Positions 7,542 to 16,600 of a stretch of 64,000 bases of DNA are shown piece after piece (the first letter of the stretch is position 1; each line of letters begins with the position of its first letter). The notes beneath the pieces are model-generated. The model did no database searches. It was not told the origin of the DNA and saw only the letters and a program-made list of their open reading frames with translations. The stretch comes from Fibrobacter sp. UWT2 (lineage in GTDB: Bacteria; Fibrobacterota; Fibrobacteria; Fibrobacterales; Fibrobacteraceae). The position numbers were made by a program, and so were the translations under genes. The stretch covers positions 1 through 64,000 of the forward strand of contig NZ_FRBF01000006.1 of assembly GCF_900142545.1 (NCBI RefSeq), in the 5' to 3' direction.

Positions 7542-9917
7542 CTATTTTCCAAAAATCTTGAATTTCTTGATTAAAAGCGGTGTCACGAACAGGTCGGCGA
7601 GCAGTGCCGAGACAAGTCCCACGAACACCACGAAACCGAAGTTGAACATCTGCGTTGCGGCCGAGGTGGTAAAGCCCGCAAATGTCGCCACCATGATAAT
7701 TGTCGTCATCACGAGGGCCGGGCCCGCCGTGCGGAATACGTTGAGAATGGACTCGCGGTAATCGTGGGTACGGTCAAATTCCACATGCCCGTGGTTGATG
7801 AAGTGAATCGTATCGTCAACGGAAAGGCCGATAATCATCGGGATAAGCGTCGCCGTCATCATGTCAAGCGGAATGTCCGTGAGTCCAAGGTAGCCGCCCA
7901 CGAAAATGCCCGGCGCAATGTTCGGAATCATGCCGATAAGGCCCGTGCGCACACTGCCGAAAACAATCATCAAGAGAATCGCCACAATCACCACAGAAAT
8001 CAGGAAAGACGTCATCTGACCCACTTCCAAGTACTGCTGCATGGCAGTAAACTGCGGCAAGTTACCCACAGCCGTCACCTTTGCGTTCGGGTAAAGTTCG
8101 CGAGCGAAATTTTGCAAGTCTTCGATTTCCTTTTGGAGTTCATTGGAGTTGTAGCTTGAAATTTCCACCATCAAGCGGAGCTTTCTGTAATCGTAATCCA
8201 TCCAGTAAGTCGCTTCGCTACCGCCCGCATTTTCGTAGAGCAACAGCATCTGCGCCACCTGTTCCTCGTTTTTGGGGATGGCGTACATTTCTTGGCGATT
8301 CTCGTTCAGCGTGCGGTCCAAATCCTTGACAATATCAAGAATGGAGGTAGAACGCTTGGTGAGCGGATACTTGCCGGCGTGATCCTGCAACTGTTCCAGT
8401 TTCTTCAGGTTCTCAACTTCCTTGGCCTTGTCGTTTTCGCCAAAGTCAATCACCAAGTCATACGAATAGAAACTACCGATTTCCGATTCGGCCACATAGA
8501 GCATCTTGTTCACGTATTCGACCTTGCGGCCCATGGTGCGTTCCACGTCAAAGGCGGGTTCCATCTTGGTCACGCCGTAAATCGAAATTGCGGTGATGAC
8601 GGCGAATACAATCGCAATCGGCTTGCCGTGACCGAGTACGAACTTGCCGATAGAATCAAGAATGAGTCCCATGCGCGTGTCGCCGCGTTCAAGCACCTTG
8701 GCGTTCGGCTTCTTGTCTTTACCGAAGCTCAGGAGAATCGGCGAAACCGTCAGTGCTACAAGCAGAATGAATGCAATCGCGATCGACGAGAGAATGCCCA
8801 CGGAGCGAATCGGCTTGAGCATCACTGAAAGGAAACTAAGCAACGCGACAATCGTGGTAAGGCCAGAGAACAGCACCGACCAGCCCGTTTCACGCATGGC
8901 ATAAAGCACCGATTCCTTGCGTTTGCCCGTAAGCATCATGTTCTTGCGGAAGAACGAGTTGATGTGAATGTTGTATGCAATCGAAACGGCGAAGGCCAAA
9001 ATCACGGGCACCATGATGTTGGTTACGTCCATATAAAGGCCAAGGTAACCCACTAGACCGAAAGTCATAATGACGCCAGCAAATGTCGTAATCAACGGAG
9101 AGACGATTCCGCGCAGCGAACGCGTCACCAAGAACATCACGATGATGGCGCAGAGAATCGTCATGATGAAAATGCGGCCCATTTCCTGACCGATGTAGGT
9201 CATTTTCTCGAAGCTCAAGTAAGGCATGCCTGTTGCACGCGGGTTCAGCGGTGCATACTTTTCCTTCGCGATGATTGCGGCCGTTTCGCGACCCGTTTTC
9301 ATGTCAGGGGCTTCTGCTTTTTCGCCCTTCGCTTCGCCTTCAGCCTTCCACACGGAATCTTCGGGGAAGGGGCGCAGCTTGATGTTGATGAAAGCCTGCT
9401 TGCGGTCGCTCGAAATCAGCTTCTTCGCCAGTTCCGGCTTGTCAGCCAGGCGCTTCTCGATTTCGGCAAGTCCCGCTTCGTCTGTCGGGATTTCTTCGGG
9501 AACAATCTGCGTGATTTCCATGCCCTCTTCGGTGCCGAGCATGTATTCCAAATCGACAATCGAAGTTGCCTTGCCGTCGGAATACGAAAGGCTATCGCGC
9601 AGTTCGTTCGAAAGCTCGCGCAAGAGCTTCAGGTTGTCCGGCGTCAAGATGGAATGGTCGCTCTCGACCAGCACGCCCACGAAATAGTCGTTACCGAAAG
9701 TTTCCTTGAACTTGTCGGTTTCGACAAGCATCGGGTCGCCTTCGATAAAGTAGCTATCCCACGAGGCCTCGACGTAGATTTTTTTCATGCCCACGACCGA
9801 AACCGCGAGCAAAACGATAAACGCCACCAGCAAAATGGCGCGGTGACCGAGCAAAAATTCGCCAAAACGGTCGAATCGCTCGTTGATTCTTTCAATGTTA
9901 ATCTTTGGTAGGCTCAT
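7542..9917 (-). CDS. RND superfamily exporter, MMPL/HpnN-like (copy 1)
   Basis: This 791-residue inner-membrane protein has the two-fold RND plan. Each half is one helix, a large periplasmic loop, then five helices. The conserved helix-4 motif is seen as AFAVSIAYNIHINSF in the first half and GLSVDDTIHFINH in the second; the DD pair is the usual proton relay. MMPL-type RND proteins export lipids and hydrophobic compounds. It is the promoter-proximal gene of the six-gene operon, starting at ATG after a GAGG ribosome site. A bipartite promoter-like motif lies about 50 bp upstream. The substrate is unknown. Confidence 0.82.
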   Translation of the reverse strand: MSLPKINIERINERFDRFGEFLLGHRAILLVAFIVLLAVSVVGMKKIYVEASWDSYFIEGDPMLVETDKFKETFGNDYFVGVLVESDHSILTPDNLKLLRELSNELRDSLSYSDGKATSIVDLEYMLGTEEGMEITQIVPEEIPTDEAGLAEIEKRLADKPELAKKLISSDRKQAFINIKLRPFPEDSVWKAEGEAKGEKAEAPDMKTGRETAAIIAKEKYAPLNPRATGMPYLSFEKMTYIGQEMGRIFIMTILCAIIVMFLVTRSLRGIVSPLITTFAGVIMTFGLVGYLGLYMDVTNIMVPVILAFAVSIAYNIHINSFFRKNMMLTGKRKESVLYAMRETGWSVLFSGLTTIVALLSFLSVMLKPIRSVGILSSIAIAFILLVALTVSPILLSFGKDKKPNAKVLERGDTRMGLILDSIGKFVLGHGKPIAIVFAVITAISIYGVTKMEPAFDVERTMGRKVEYVNKMLYVAESEIGSFYSYDLVIDFGENDKAKEVENLKKLEQLQDHAGKYPLTKRSTSILDIVKDLDRTLNENRQEMYAIPKNEEQVAQMLLLYENAGGSEATYWMDYDYRKLRLMVEISSYNSNELQKEIEDLQNFARELYPNAKVTAVGNLPQFTAMQQYLEVGQMTSFLISVVIVAILLMIVFGSVRTGLIGMIPNIAPGIFVGGYLGLTDIPLDMMTATLIPMIIGLSVDDTIHFINHGHVEFDRTHDYRESILNVFRTAGPALVMTTIIMVATFAGFTTSAATQMFNFGFVVFVGLVSALLADLFVTPLLIKKFKIFGK

Positions 9918-9965
9918 TGTATCCTCTTTTTTTGCGGTGCAAAAATAGGGACTTGGACCTAAAAT

Positions 9966-9995
9966 TTCTACTCCAAATGGTTTTGTGAAAAACCG
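9966..9995 (-). promoter_or_regulatory. Bipartite TTTGGAGTAGAA motif before MMPL copy 1
   Basis: Read on the minus strand, this is CGGTTTTT, an 8-nt spacer, then CCATTTGGAGTAGAA, ending 49 bp before the start codon. The same two blocks, at the same internal spacing, occur before the genes at 22389 and 23870, with a partly conserved first block before MMPL copy 2. Promoter or operator function is inferred from position and recurrence. Confidence 0.55.
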
Positions 9996-10014
9996 AACGG
10001 ACTGTAAATCGTTC

Positions 10015-10041
10015 TGGATTCCCCATAGTCCATTTGGAGCG
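10015..10041 (+). promoter_or_regulatory. Weaker copy of the TTTGGAG motif before feoA-1
   Basis: TGGATTCCC, a 6-nt spacer, then CCATTTGGAGCGG keeps the 18-nt spacing of the motif but lacks the TAGAA end. It faces feoA, 34 bp upstream of its ATG, opposite the MMPL motif. Confidence 0.4.
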
Positions 10042-10074
10042 GTTTTTGGGGCGTTTTTCGGCTACTTTTGGCGC

Positions 10075-10326
10075 ATGAAAAACGCTGATTTTGATGGTCG
10101 TTTGAGCCTCGCCGAAATGGGCGAGAATCGTTGCGGGACGGTTGCCCAGATTGAGGGTGATTCCCGCTTTATTTCGAGAATTGTTTCCATCGGGCTTACG
10201 CCGGGTTCTGCTTTTACGCTCCTCAAGAATGACGGGCGCTCGCCGGTGCTCGTTTTTTGCCGTGATACGGTTATCGCCGTCAATCATAAGGAAAGTTCAC
10301 AGATTTTTGTCAAGGTGGAATCGTAA
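10075..10326 (+). CDS. feoA: FeoA-family protein (copy 1)
   Basis: This 83-residue protein fits FeoA, the small SH3-like cytoplasmic partner of FeoB. The core reads LSLAEMGENRCGTVAQIEG, then the (S)xGLTPGS turn and a final beta-strand VIAVNH. I chose the ATG at 10075 because the frame further upstream overlaps the promoter-like motif. It ends 2 bp before feoB. It is clearly divergent from the two other FeoA proteins of this window, which resemble each other. No TTAG-N6-CTAA box was found upstream, so it probably belongs to a different regulon. Confidence 0.78.
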   Translation: MKNADFDGRLSLAEMGENRCGTVAQIEGDSRFISRIVSIGLTPGSAFTLLKNDGRSPVLVFCRDTVIAVNHKESSQIFVKVES

Positions 10327-10328
10327 AA

Positions 10329-12368
10329 ATGAGCGAAATTAAGACTATTGCCTTGCTCGGGCAGCCCAATTCCGGTAAATCGACGCTTTTTAACAACCTG
10401 ACGGGACTTCACCAGCGCGTGGGCAACTGGCCCGGCAAAACGGTGGAACAGGCCGAAGGTTCTTTTGTTTTTGACGGTGTTACGTACAGGGTGGTTGACC
10501 TTCCGGGTAGCTACGGCCTTTCGGCGAACTCCGAAGAAGAGGTCGTCACTCGCGACTACATTCAGAGCGGCAAGGCGGACCTCGTGTGCATTCTGGTGGA
10601 CGCTTCGCAGCTGGAACGCAGCCTTTACATGCTGGCGGATTTTGTGGGCATTCGCATGCCCGTGATGCTGGTGCTCAACATGATGGATGTGGCCGAAGCA
10701 GCGGGCAAGAAGATTGATGCAAGCGCGATTGAAAAGCGCCTCGGCGTTCCTGTGCTGGGGTTCAGCGCGGCCGAAACGGCGCGTTATCCTGAATTTTTCA
10801 AGAAGATGGTTTCGGCCATCAAGACGCCTATTTGCCTTGATAGTGGAAGCTTGCGCGAAGAACTCGTTGGTGGCAAATCTGAGGACGAAGATGTCGTAAG
10901 CCGTATTGAGGCGGCCTTGGGCGACTTTGAATACGGCGTGTGCGAAAAAATCTGGATTGCAGAAAAACTTCTCGAAAAAGATAAACTCATTTGCGGTGTC
11001 GTGAATGAAATGCTTCCGTTTGCGAGGAAGAATGCGATTGATGCAATCCTCGATAGCGAAGAAGGGCGTGACGGCGGAATTCTCACAGGCGAAGCCAAGT
11101 ACCGCTGGGTCTCGAAGATTGTGCGTGAATCGGCAACGCCGAAATCCATTGAGAAAGTTTTCAGCAAGTGGGACCGCATTGCGACGCACCATATCAAGGG
11201 CAAGTTCTTTGCGTTCGGCATCATGGTTGTATCGCTGATTGCGTGTATGATTCTTGCGTTCCCTGGCATGGGAATCGGTTTTGGTTTGCAGCCTGTGCTA
11301 GAATCGCTTGCGGAGCGCGTGGGCAATGCGCTCGGCGTCTGGCCTGTCTTCATTTCGTTTGTCAAGCTAGTTCTGGTTGGCGGCACCTGCATTACCGTCT
11401 GCATGACAAGTTTCATTTTCGCTATCATATTCGTGTTCCGAATTCTCGAAGAAATCGGCTACATGGCGCGTTTCTCGTATGCGTTTGATAACTGGCTTTC
11501 GCGCCTCGGTTTGCAGGGCAAGGCGATTATGCCGCTGTTCTCCGGAATTGGCTGCACGGCGGGTGCGGTTTGCGGCACGCGCGTGCTCGATACCCGCGGG
11601 CAACGCCTACTTGCGCTCGTTCTGCTGTGGGCGATTCCGTGTGGGAGCAAGGTGGCTGTGGTGCTGTTCTTGGCGTCGACTTTCTTCGGGTCGGCGGCTC
11701 CGCTGTTCGGTATCGGCTACGTGGCACTGATTTTCGCCAGTTTCTACCTGTCTTCGCGCCTGTTCGGCAAAAAACTTGTCCCGCAGAATGAACGCGTGGG
11801 CATGATTATGGAACTGCCTCCGTATCACAAACCGCACTGGAAGATGATTGCTGCGATGGTGGGGCGCAGCACCTGGGGCATTTTCAAGAAGGCCTTGAAG
11901 ATGATCCTGATGGTGGCGGCCCTTTTCTGGGCGCTCTCTTACGCGGGCGACGGGAATGTGGAAAATACGCTCCTTTACAAAATTGGCAATGCGATTGAGC
12001 CCGTGACGATGTTCTTTGGCATGCGCTGGGAGCTTTTCGTCTCTTACCTGGGCGGCATGTTCAGTAAAGAGGCTTCGCTTGGCATCATGAGTACGCTTTT
12101 CAACCACACCGGCGAGGCGTTCTCTCTTGTGACCCGCGTGGCTGCAAGTGAAAACCTGGGCGAGGCGCTTGCTAGTACCATCAGCAAGCCCGAAGCGCTC
12201 GCATTCCTGTTTGCATCGATGTTCAACGTTCCCTGCGTGTTGGCGATGGGTACGACCTACCGTGAGGCCGGCTCGTTCAAGTGGCTAGCCACCATCATGG
12301 GCTACTACTTGGCACTTTCGCTCGGGCTAGCCTTTATCGGCTACCACATCGGATTGCTGATTTTCTAA
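10329..12368 (+). CDS. feoB: Ferrous iron transporter FeoB (copy 1)
   Basis: FeoB imports Fe(II) across the inner membrane, gated by an N-terminal G domain. The 679-residue product has G1 GQPNSGKST (residues 11-19), the G2 region around GNWPGKTVEQ, G3 DLPGS, and G4 NMMD, followed by the helical spacer domain and about eight membrane helices. The Gate-type pair GIGCTAGAVCGTRVLD and FNVPCVLAMGT is present. It is shorter than the other two FeoB copies because it lacks their extended loop before the last helices. It forms a two-gene operon with feoA and converges on the ZIP transporter gene, with only 8 bp between stop codons. Confidence 0.93.
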   Translation: MSEIKTIALLGQPNSGKSTLFNNLTGLHQRVGNWPGKTVEQAEGSFVFDGVTYRVVDLPGSYGLSANSEEEVVTRDYIQSGKADLVCILVDASQLERSLYMLADFVGIRMPVMLVLNMMDVAEAAGKKIDASAIEKRLGVPVLGFSAAETARYPEFFKKMVSAIKTPICLDSGSLREELVGGKSEDEDVVSRIEAALGDFEYGVCEKIWIAEKLLEKDKLICGVVNEMLPFARKNAIDAILDSEEGRDGGILTGEAKYRWVSKIVRESATPKSIEKVFSKWDRIATHHIKGKFFAFGIMVVSLIACMILAFPGMGIGFGLQPVLESLAERVGNALGVWPVFISFVKLVLVGGTCITVCMTSFIFAIIFVFRILEEIGYMARFSYAFDNWLSRLGLQGKAIMPLFSGIGCTAGAVCGTRVLDTRGQRLLALVLLWAIPCGSKVAVVLFLASTFFGSAAPLFGIGYVALIFASFYLSSRLFGKKLVPQNERVGMIMELPPYHKPHWKMIAAMVGRSTWGIFKKALKMILMVAALFWALSYAGDGNVENTLLYKIGNAIEPVTMFFGMRWELFVSYLGGMFSKEASLGIMSTLFNHTGEAFSLVTRVAASENLGEALASTISKPEALAFLFASMFNVPCVLAMGTTYREAGSFKWLATIMGYYLALSLGLAFIGYHIGLLIF

Positions 12369-12376
12369 GTGAATTT

Positions 12377-13165
12377 TTATAGCGCGCTGTCGAGCACCAT
12401 CATGAGCGTGAAGCCCACGGCAAAAAGGATGGTGCCGGCATCAAAGTGCTCTCCTTCGCTGACTTCGGGGAGCATTTCTTCGATGACAACATAAATCATG
12501 GCGCCTGCCGCAAGCGAGAGCAGGTAGGGCATAAACGGCGAAAGCGCCTCAGCCGCAAGCAGCGTGATTAACGCGCCTACGGGTTCTACGGCTCCGGAAA
12601 GTGCGCCCAGGGCAAATGCTTTTTTGCGGGATGCCCCTTCGGCACGGAGCGGGAGCGAAACCACCGCCCCTTCAGGGAAATTCTGGATGGCGATGCCTAT
12701 GGCAAGCGCAAACGCACCCGAAAGCGTGATGGCCACATTTCCCGAAAGCCAGCCTGCGAAAACGATGCCGACAGCCATGCCCTCGGGCAAGTTATGCAAC
12801 GTCACCGCCAGCGTAAGCATGGTGGTGCGCTTGAGTTTTGCTTTGGGACCTTCGGGAGTGGCGCTGCCCAAATGCAAGTGTGGTGTTATTTTGTCTAAAA
12901 TGTACAGGAACAGGATGCCGGCCCAGAATCCGACCGTCGCCGGGATGAAAGCCAGTTTGCCCATCGATTCGCTCGCGCTGATTGCAGGCAAAAGCAGGCT
13001 CCAGACGGAAGCCGCCACCATGACGCCCGCCGCAAACGACAAAAGGCCACGTTTGAGATTTTGCCCCATCTGCTTCTTCATAAAGAAGACGCAGGCGGCT
13101 CCGAGAACCGTCCCTAAGAATGGGATGGCAAGACCTTGGGCAATTTGTATAACCGGCTCGTTCAT
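12377..13165 (-). CDS. ZIP family divalent metal transporter
   Basis: This 262-residue protein has eight predicted membrane helices. The ZIP metal-site helices are visible: HNLPEGMAVG (helix 4) and QNFPEGAVVSLPL (helix 5), with a long cytoplasmic loop between helices 3 and 4. ZIP proteins bring Zn, Fe or Mn into the cytoplasm; the closest well-known bacterial member is ZupT. It lies downstream of MMPL copy 2 with a 15-bp gap on the same strand, so it may share its transcript. Metal preference cannot be read from the sequence. Confidence 0.85.
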   Translation of the reverse strand: MNEPVIQIAQGLAIPFLGTVLGAACVFFMKKQMGQNLKRGLLSFAAGVMVAASVWSLLLPAISASESMGKLAFIPATVGFWAGILFLYILDKITPHLHLGSATPEGPKAKLKRTTMLTLAVTLHNLPEGMAVGIVFAGWLSGNVAITLSGAFALAIGIAIQNFPEGAVVSLPLRAEGASRKKAFALGALSGAVEPVGALITLLAAEALSPFMPYLLSLAAGAMIYVVIEEMLPEVSEGEHFDAGTILFAVGFTLMMVLDSAL

Positions 13166-13180
13166 GCCATAAAGATAGTA

Positions 13181-15529
13181 TTAACCTTTTCCGTACGGTT
13201 TTGTCAGGTACACGAGGGCGGTGGTGAGCGTGTAGTCGGCGAGGAGTGCGGCGCCGAGGCCCACGATAGAAAGCAGGCCCACGTTGTGGAGGGCCCCCAT
13301 GGGGCTGAAGATGAATACGAAGAACATCGCGCAAAGGATGAAGGTGGTCATGCCCATGGTCTTTCCGATTTCGCGGTAAGAGAGCAGTAGCGCGTGCCTG
13401 TAGCTGCCCGTGCGTTCAAAGCCGTATTTGATGTGGTTGTTCATGTGGATGGTGTCGTCGACGGCGATACCCAAAATCATTGGCATCACGATCATCGTGA
13501 TCATGTCGAGCGGCATGCCCGAATAACCCATGACGCCGCCAATCAGGAGCACTGGTGCGACGTTTGGAATCATCCCGATAAGGCCCGCCTTGACGCTCCC
13601 GAACGCAAGAATCATCATGATGGCGATAATCGCGAACGAACCGCCGAACGAGCGCAAAAGTCCGCCAAGCAATTTGCCGTTCATTTCGGCGTAGTTCACG
13701 ACTTCGCCCACGACGGAAACTTTCGCGTCGGGGAAAATGCGGGCGGCATAGGCGTTTGCCGAATCCAGGTCCTCGACGATTTTATTGGCATCGTAGCCGG
13801 CGAGTTCTATGTGAATGAAGGTTGTCTTGTAATTTTCGTCCATGCGTTCAAAGAGCGCATCGGGATCCGAGATTTCGTACAGGAACAGCAGTTGCGTGAG
13901 CATGTCCTGTGCGTCGGGAATCTTGTAATACTCGATACTGTCGGCGTTCAGCGTGCGGTTCATCTCTTTCACGAGGCGCGTCACCGATTGCACGCGCGGC
14001 TTGTCGCCCGAAATTTTGGTGAGCTGGAGCGTGCCGAGTTTCTGCTCAAGTTGCTCAATGCGTTTCATGTTGGCGTGATCCTTGAGCGCGTCGTCGTTCT
14101 CGAATTCCACCATCACGTTGAAGTCGTAAAGGCTTCCGAGTTTTCCGCTGAGCATGTCCTTGAGCCGCACCACGAAGGGAATCTTTTCGCCCATGGTCTC
14201 GGTGTAGTCCATGTTCACATCGATGTGCATCATGCCTGGAACTTGCAACAGCATAATTGCAGCCGAAATCACTGCGACAATAACGCTGTGCCTGCACACC
14301 TTGCGCCCGAAGAATTCAAAGAGAATGTCCGCCTTGGTGGCCCCTGCCGACTTTACTTGCGTCGGGTCGGGTTCTGCATTCTTGCCGAAGCTCATGAGAA
14401 TTGGAATCAGGATGATGACGTACAGATAAACCATCGTGACGATGCCCGCCGAAATGCCTCCAATCCAGCGGATAGGGCGAATGCCTGCGAACAGAAACGA
14501 AATCAGCGATGCGACTGTGGTAATGACGGTAAAGAGAATGGGCCAGCCCGTTTCTTCGACGGCGCAAATCACGGATTCGCGGCGGTTGCCCGTGCGCCTA
14601 AAATGCATGCGGAACGAATTGATGTAGTGGATGGAATAGCCCACCGAAAGTGCCATGCCCAAAAGCACCGGGAGCGCGACCATGCTCTCGTCGCCGATAA
14701 TGCCGAGCCACGCATTGATGCCGAGTACCGAAGCGATGCCGCCGACCGTTGCAATCGCGGGCACCACCACGCCGCGGAAAGACCTTACGAACAAGATAAG
14801 GCATACGAGCATCACCAGGAATCCGAAACCGATGCGCATCGCGCATTCCCGCGAAATGACCTCGTTTTCTTCCATCTCGGTGTAACTCATGCCCGTCGGG
14901 AGCATCTCAAATTTGTCACTCTTGAATTCGTCGGAATAGATGATGTCACGTGCATAAGGTGCAATGCTGTCTTTGCCGAAATCGACGCCGCCTTCGTAAG
15001 ATTTCAGCGAGAGGATAATCCATGTTTCTTTCGCGTCGTCCGAGACGATGTTGTTTACGAGCGATTCGCGGGAAAGAATCAGCCGCTTTTTCGATTCCAG
15101 TTCCTGCGGGTCAGTGGGAACGCCGCCCTCGAAGGGATCGATGACTTCGAAGCCTTCGTCGTTTGCGACCGGAATTGACAAGTTGTGTGTCAGCGAAACC
15201 ACGCGGTCGGCGTACGGCACCTCGTTTTCGAGCCTGCGTGAAAGCCTGTCGATTGCCTGCAACACCTCCGGCGCGAATACGTCGTCGGCGCGGACCATCA
15301 CCATGTAACCGTCATCGCTACCGAATTTTTCGTTGAAATGCGCCTGGTCAATCTTCACCTTGTCCCAGTCGTCAAACCATTCCTCTTCGCTGCTCGTCAT
15401 CTGCAGTTGCGGGAGCCCGAGGCATGCCAAAAACGTTACAATTGCCGTTACCAGCAGAATCAACCAACGAAACTTGACCTGAAAACGCCCCAATCGGGCA
15501 AAAACCTTGTTGACACGAGAAACTTGCAT
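13181..15529 (-). CDS. RND superfamily exporter, MMPL/HpnN-like (copy 2)
   Basis: A 782-residue paralogue of the 7.5-9.9 kb exporter with the same two-fold RND architecture. Corresponding motifs are GMALSVGYSIHYINSF in the first half and GIAVDDTIHMNNH in the second. Unlike copy 1 it has no LolA-like or barrel partner beside it; the ZIP gene follows. Its ribosome site (GAGGG) lies inside a perfect 6-bp hairpin at 15534-15550. A bipartite TTTGGAGTAGAA motif lies 47 bp upstream. Substrate unknown; shared promoter logic suggests the two exporters respond to a common signal. Confidence 0.82.
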   Translation of the reverse strand: MQVSRVNKVFARLGRFQVKFRWLILLVTAIVTFLACLGLPQLQMTSSEEEWFDDWDKVKIDQAHFNEKFGSDDGYMVMVRADDVFAPEVLQAIDRLSRRLENEVPYADRVVSLTHNLSIPVANDEGFEVIDPFEGGVPTDPQELESKKRLILSRESLVNNIVSDDAKETWIILSLKSYEGGVDFGKDSIAPYARDIIYSDEFKSDKFEMLPTGMSYTEMEENEVISRECAMRIGFGFLVMLVCLILFVRSFRGVVVPAIATVGGIASVLGINAWLGIIGDESMVALPVLLGMALSVGYSIHYINSFRMHFRRTGNRRESVICAVEETGWPILFTVITTVASLISFLFAGIRPIRWIGGISAGIVTMVYLYVIILIPILMSFGKNAEPDPTQVKSAGATKADILFEFFGRKVCRHSVIVAVISAAIMLLQVPGMMHIDVNMDYTETMGEKIPFVVRLKDMLSGKLGSLYDFNVMVEFENDDALKDHANMKRIEQLEQKLGTLQLTKISGDKPRVQSVTRLVKEMNRTLNADSIEYYKIPDAQDMLTQLLFLYEISDPDALFERMDENYKTTFIHIELAGYDANKIVEDLDSANAYAARIFPDAKVSVVGEVVNYAEMNGKLLGGLLRSFGGSFAIIAIMMILAFGSVKAGLIGMIPNVAPVLLIGGVMGYSGMPLDMITMIVMPMILGIAVDDTIHMNNHIKYGFERTGSYRHALLLSYREIGKTMGMTTFILCAMFFVFIFSPMGALHNVGLLSIVGLGAALLADYTLTTALVYLTKPYGKG

Positions 15530-15533
15530 AAAA

Positions 15534-15550
15534 CCCTCAATTTTTGAGGG
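15534..15550 (-). promoter_or_regulatory. Hairpin covering the MMPL copy 2 ribosome binding site
   Basis: CCCTCAATTTTTGAGGG folds into a 6-bp stem with a 5-nt loop. On the minus strand its 3' arm is the Shine-Dalgarno GAGGG, 4 bp before the ATG, so the structure would hide the ribosome site. Confidence 0.5.
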
Positions 15551-15575
15551 AAAAATAGAGCCATAGCGCCGTTTT

Positions 15576-15605
15576 TTCTACTCCAAACGGACGGGCTCAA
15601 AAAAT
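15576..15605 (-). promoter_or_regulatory. TTTGGAGTAGAA motif before MMPL copy 2
   Basis: On the minus strand this reads ATTTTTTGA, a spacer, then CCGTTTGGAGTAGAA, ending 46 bp before the start codon. The first block is less conserved than in the other copies; the second is identical to that at 22298. Confidence 0.5.
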
Positions 15606-15614
15606 ACGGCTCGT

Positions 15615-16475
15615 TTACCCTTTCTGCGGTAAGCGTTCCTCGTAATCGTCCAGGAACGAATGCAGTTCGCCGCCGGCCTTGTAGCCGGGGAATGTCTCGA
15701 TGCAGACGGAGTGCAGGCTGTTGAAGATGCTCTTTTCGATGTTCGGGTTTTCGCGCTTGAGGCGCTTGATGAGCGCCTTGATTTCTTGGCGCTTGCTGCC
15801 GCCACCGCCGTTATCACAGACGGTGCAACTTTCGGTAAAGCGGCAGGCGCACTGGATAAACTGCAGCCCGTTGTAATTTTTCCAGTTGATAATGTCCTGC
15901 TCGTTGATGCAATACATGGGGCGGATGAGTTCCATGCCGCCGAAATTCAGGCTGTGGAGTTTGGGCATCATGCCCTGCAGTTGCGAGCCGTAGAACATCG
16001 CCATGACGGTGGTCTCGATGACGTCGGAGAGGTGGTGGCCCAGCGCAATCTTGTTGCAGCCCAGGTCCTTTGCCTTGTGGTAGAGGTGGCCGCGGCGCAT
16101 CTTTGCGCAAACGTAGCAGGGGGAACGTTCCGTGTTGTTCGCCACGTCGAAAATGTTCGTCTCGAAAACGGTGATGGGAATTTCCAGGAGCTTCGCGTTG
16201 CTTTCGATTTTCTGGCGGTTGATTTCGTTGTAACCGGGGTCCATCACCAGGTATTCCACGTCGAATTTCACGTCGCTGTGGCAGTGAAGCATCTGGATGA
16301 GCTTCGCCATGAGCATGGAATCCTTGCCGCCAGAGATGCAGACGGCGATTTTGTCGCCCTCTTCGATGAGCTTGTAGTTCTTGATGGCGGTAATGAACGG
16401 CGTCCAGAGCCTTTCGCGGTAAGTTTTCGAAATGCTCCGTTCTACGCTTTGGACAAATGAAAGTTCGCGTGCCAT
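15615..16475 (-). CDS. TtcA-like PP-loop tRNA thiolation ATPase
   Basis: The 286-residue protein belongs to the PP-loop ATPases that thiolate tRNA. SGGKDS lies at residues 48-53, and the CxxC pair SPCYVC (Cys120, Cys123) plus the later C-A-C...C-T-V-C cluster near residues 200-212 could bind an iron-sulfur cluster, as in TtcA. TtcA makes 2-thiocytidine at tRNA position 32. The size and motif order fit TtcA well, though related TtcA/TtuA-type enzymes with other target bases cannot be excluded. It lies downstream of the flavodoxin gene behind a terminator, so it probably has its own promoter. Confidence 0.8.
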   Translation of the reverse strand: MARELSFVQSVERSISKTYRERLWTPFITAIKNYKLIEEGDKIAVCISGGKDSMLMAKLIQMLHCHSDVKFDVEYLVMDPGYNEINRQKIESNAKLLEIPITVFETNIFDVANNTERSPCYVCAKMRRGHLYHKAKDLGCNKIALGHHLSDVIETTVMAMFYGSQLQGMMPKLHSLNFGGMELIRPMYCINEQDIINWKNYNGLQFIQCACRFTESCTVCDNGGGGSKRQEIKALIKRLKRENPNIEKSIFNSLHSVCIETFPGYKAGGELHSFLDDYEERLPQKG

Positions 16476-16531
16476 CTGATCGCTCGTTTTTAAGAAATCC
16501 TAGTGAAAAGATAGAAAATTAAAGACGGCAA

Positions 16532-16562
16532 AGCCCCAACGGAGTGTGATTCCGTCGGGGCT
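16532..16562 (-). terminator. Terminator after flavodoxin
   Basis: AGCCCCAACGGA pairs with TCCGTCGGGGCT around a short loop with one mismatch. It lies 38 bp past the flavodoxin stop, with a T-rich tract further along the minus strand. Confidence 0.65.
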
Positions 16563-16600
16563 GCTTCAATCCAAAACACTATAAGAAAGAAAAAGTCTTT

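Noticed and set aside
13394-15178. A long open frame opposite MMPL copy 2 (and similar ones opposite feoB-2 and ilvB)
   Set aside because: Same explanation: no domain, no start signal, and the other strand has a clear protein family.
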